Assembly (NCBI GenBank): GCA_937891325.1
Contig: CALAFU010000049.1
Coordinates: forward strand, 1-5,456
Source: an uncultured Candidatus Melainabacteria bacterium
Lineage (GTDB): Bacteria > Cyanobacteriota > Vampirovibrionia > Gastranaerophilales > Gastranaerophilaceae
Direction: 5' to 3'
DNA: 5,456 nt
In this document: positions 4,336 to 5,456 of the stretch, piece by piece
Numbering within the stretch: the stretch's first letter is position 1
How the letters are laid out: each line of letters begins with the position of its first letter
Notes under the pieces: generated by a model
What the model was told of the DNA's origin: nothing
The model's input: only the letters and a program-made list of their open reading frames with translations
Database searches by the model: none
Position numbers and translations under genes: made by a program

Positions 4336-5388
4336 ATGGCGCAACGAAAGAATTATTACGAAATTTTAGGGGTAGAACCAGACGCATCAAATGATGTGAT
4401 TAAGTCTGCATACAGAAAATTAGCCCGCAAATATCACCCTGATATTGCAGGTGAAAGTGGTGTTGAAAAGTTTAAAGAAATAACTGAAGCCTATGAAACA
4501 CTTTCTGATGAAACAAGAAAAAAGCGCTATGACATACTTTTAGGCATCTTCAATTACAACAAGTCAAAAGCCGACAGAGCAACTCAAAAAGAGGCTAAAA
4601 AGGCTTATCAACAAACCGCAAGACAAGAAGAAGTTTTCAAAAGCGCTGAAAGACAACAGTCTTCGACAAAAAAAGAAGAAACAAACAATTTTCAAAATAT
4701 TTTTAACGAATTTTTAGACGGTTTAAAAACAAAGCCTCAACCGCAACCTAAGCCAAAACAAAAAACTGAACACAGACCAATAAACGGTTCAAACATCACG
4801 ACTGATGTTGTAATTTCAATGCTTGAGGCTATAAGCGGAGTTTCAAAAACAGTCAATATTCTTTCAACTCAAGAATGTACAAATTGTCACGGCAGACCTT
4901 TTGCAAATGGCATGAATTGCCCTGTTTGCGACGGAAAAGGTGTCGTTTCTCAACATAAAAAAATTACCGTAAAAATTCCGGCAAATGTAAAACCAAATTC
5001 TAAAATTAGAATTCCGTCAGAAGGCAACAAAGGTTCTTATGGTGGTAAAAACGGCGATTTATACTTGAATGTTGTAATTGAAAACAATTCTAATTTTAAA
5101 TATGACGACTTAAATGTCTTATTCACAATTCCAATTACGCCACCAGAAGCGGTTTTAGGCACTACAATTAATGTTCCGACATCATCTGGCAATGTTTCTA
5201 TGAAAATTATGCCAAAGACTAACTCTGGACAAAAATATCGCCTTGCTGGTTTAGGTTTAACTAAAGGTGACAAAACAGGCGATATGATTGTAACTGTAAA
5301 TATTGAAATTCCTAAAAATCTTTCACAGGAAGAATTTAATCTATATCAAAGACTTCAAGACCTTGCGACAGAACGCGACAAAGTATAA
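4336..5388 (+). CDS. dnaJ: DnaJ-like Hsp40 co-chaperone with a reduced zinc finger
   Basis: The N-terminal J domain (about 5-70) has the HPD triad (34-36) that stimulates the ATPase of DnaK. A charged Lys/Gln/Glu linker (about 75-115) replaces the usual Gly/Phe region; an NIFNEFLDG segment (121-129) recalls the end of a G/F region, followed by a Pro-Lys-Gln stretch (134-143). The zinc-finger region has only two motifs, Cys181-x2-Cys184 and Cys195-x2-Cys198, instead of four. Flanking sequence aligns them with motifs 1 and 4 of classical DnaJ, so one zinc site would remain. C-terminal substrate-binding domains follow: ITVKIPANVKPNSKIRI, GDLYLNVVIE, EAVLGTTINVPT and GDMIVTVNIEIP. At 350 residues it is a little shorter than E. 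coli DnaJ (about 376). It may be an accessory paralogue rather than the main dnaJ, since no grpE or dnaK is adjacent. Confidence 0.9.
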   Translation: MAQRKNYYEILGVEPDASNDVIKSAYRKLARKYHPDIAGESGVEKFKEITEAYETLSDETRKKRYDILLGIFNYNKSKADRATQKEAKKAYQQTARQEEVFKSAERQQSSTKKEETNNFQNIFNEFLDGLKTKPQPQPKPKQKTEHRPINGSNITTDVVISMLEAISGVSKTVNILSTQECTNCHGRPFANGMNCPVCDGKGVVSQHKKITVKIPANVKPNSKIRIPSEGNKGSYGGKNGDLYLNVVIENNSNFKYDDLNVLFTIPITPPEAVLGTTINVPTSSGNVSMKIMPKTNSGQKYRLAGLGLTKGDKTGDMIVTVNIEIPKNLSQEEFNLYQRLQDLATERDKV

Positions 5389-5456
5389 TTATAGATTGTG
5401 AATTGCGTTTTCGTCTTTGTTTTCTTCAACTTGGGCAACTTCTTGGTTTTCAGCTG
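5389..5456 (-). CDS. C-terminal end of an unidentified protein (partial, runs off window edge)
   Basis: One minus-strand frame is open from the window edge to a TAA at 5391-5389, encoding 21 residues, AENQEVAQVEENKDENAIHNL. The Glu/Gln/Asn/Asp-rich content and codon choice match the neighbouring genes; of the two other frames, one stops at once and the other gives an unlikely Lys/Thr-rich peptide. It looks like a charged, disordered C-terminal tail. The function cannot be told from this fragment. Its stop directly abuts the stop of the convergent dnaJ-like gene. Confidence 0.6.
   Translation of the reverse strand, partial: AENQEVAQVEENKDENAIHNL

Noticed and set aside
5037..5273. Minus-strand 78-residue frame
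   Set aside because: It is antisense to the DnaJ C-terminal domain coding region, with no start signals.

Overview
This window is a compact, A+T-rich (roughly two-thirds A+T by eye) bacterial chromosomal segment that uses the standard genetic code: TGA is a real stop at the end of the DUF4127 gene. Genes are packed with very little intergenic space. The rsmH-then-ftsL-like order marks the start of a division and cell-wall (dcw) cluster. The AxA-type signal peptide on one product and the low-GC codon use would fit a gut-type Gram-negative-like lineage. Gastranaerophilales (non-photosynthetic relatives of Cyanobacteria) is my best guess, but it rests on general resemblance only. No mobile element, CRISPR array, tRNA or rRNA is visible.

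Left part (1-1296, minus strand): a small 31-residue membrane protein gene with a strong Shine-Dalgarno (SD) sequence lies upstream of rsmH (16S rRNA m4C1402 methyltransferase). rsmH is followed by the 5' part of an FtsL-like division gene that starts at TTG and runs off the window edge. Middle (1297-2341): a zinc-ribbon protein gene on the plus strand diverges from the small-protein gene and converges on a minus-strand gene for a secreted helical protein, with their stop codons overlapping.

Right part (2342-5456): a 66-bp divergent promoter region separates the secreted-protein gene from a plus-strand unit of a DUF4127 protein and a MntP-type manganese exporter, coupled by an ATGA overlap. 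A DnaJ-like co-chaperone with half of the usual zinc-finger motifs follows under its own promoter. Its stop codon directly abuts the stop of a minus-strand gene, of which only the acidic C-terminus is in the window.

The most striking pattern is in the starts. Four genes (rsmH, the secreted protein, DUF4127 and dnaJ-like) have a -10-like hexamer exactly 6 nt before the ATG and no SD, so the predicted transcription start is the A of the start codon (leaderless mRNA). The zinc-ribbon gene is nearly leaderless. The three other genes with a visible start (the FtsL-like gene, the small membrane protein gene and mntP) all have a well-spaced SD. No convincing intrinsic terminator was found anywhere, and both convergent gene pairs have no room for one.
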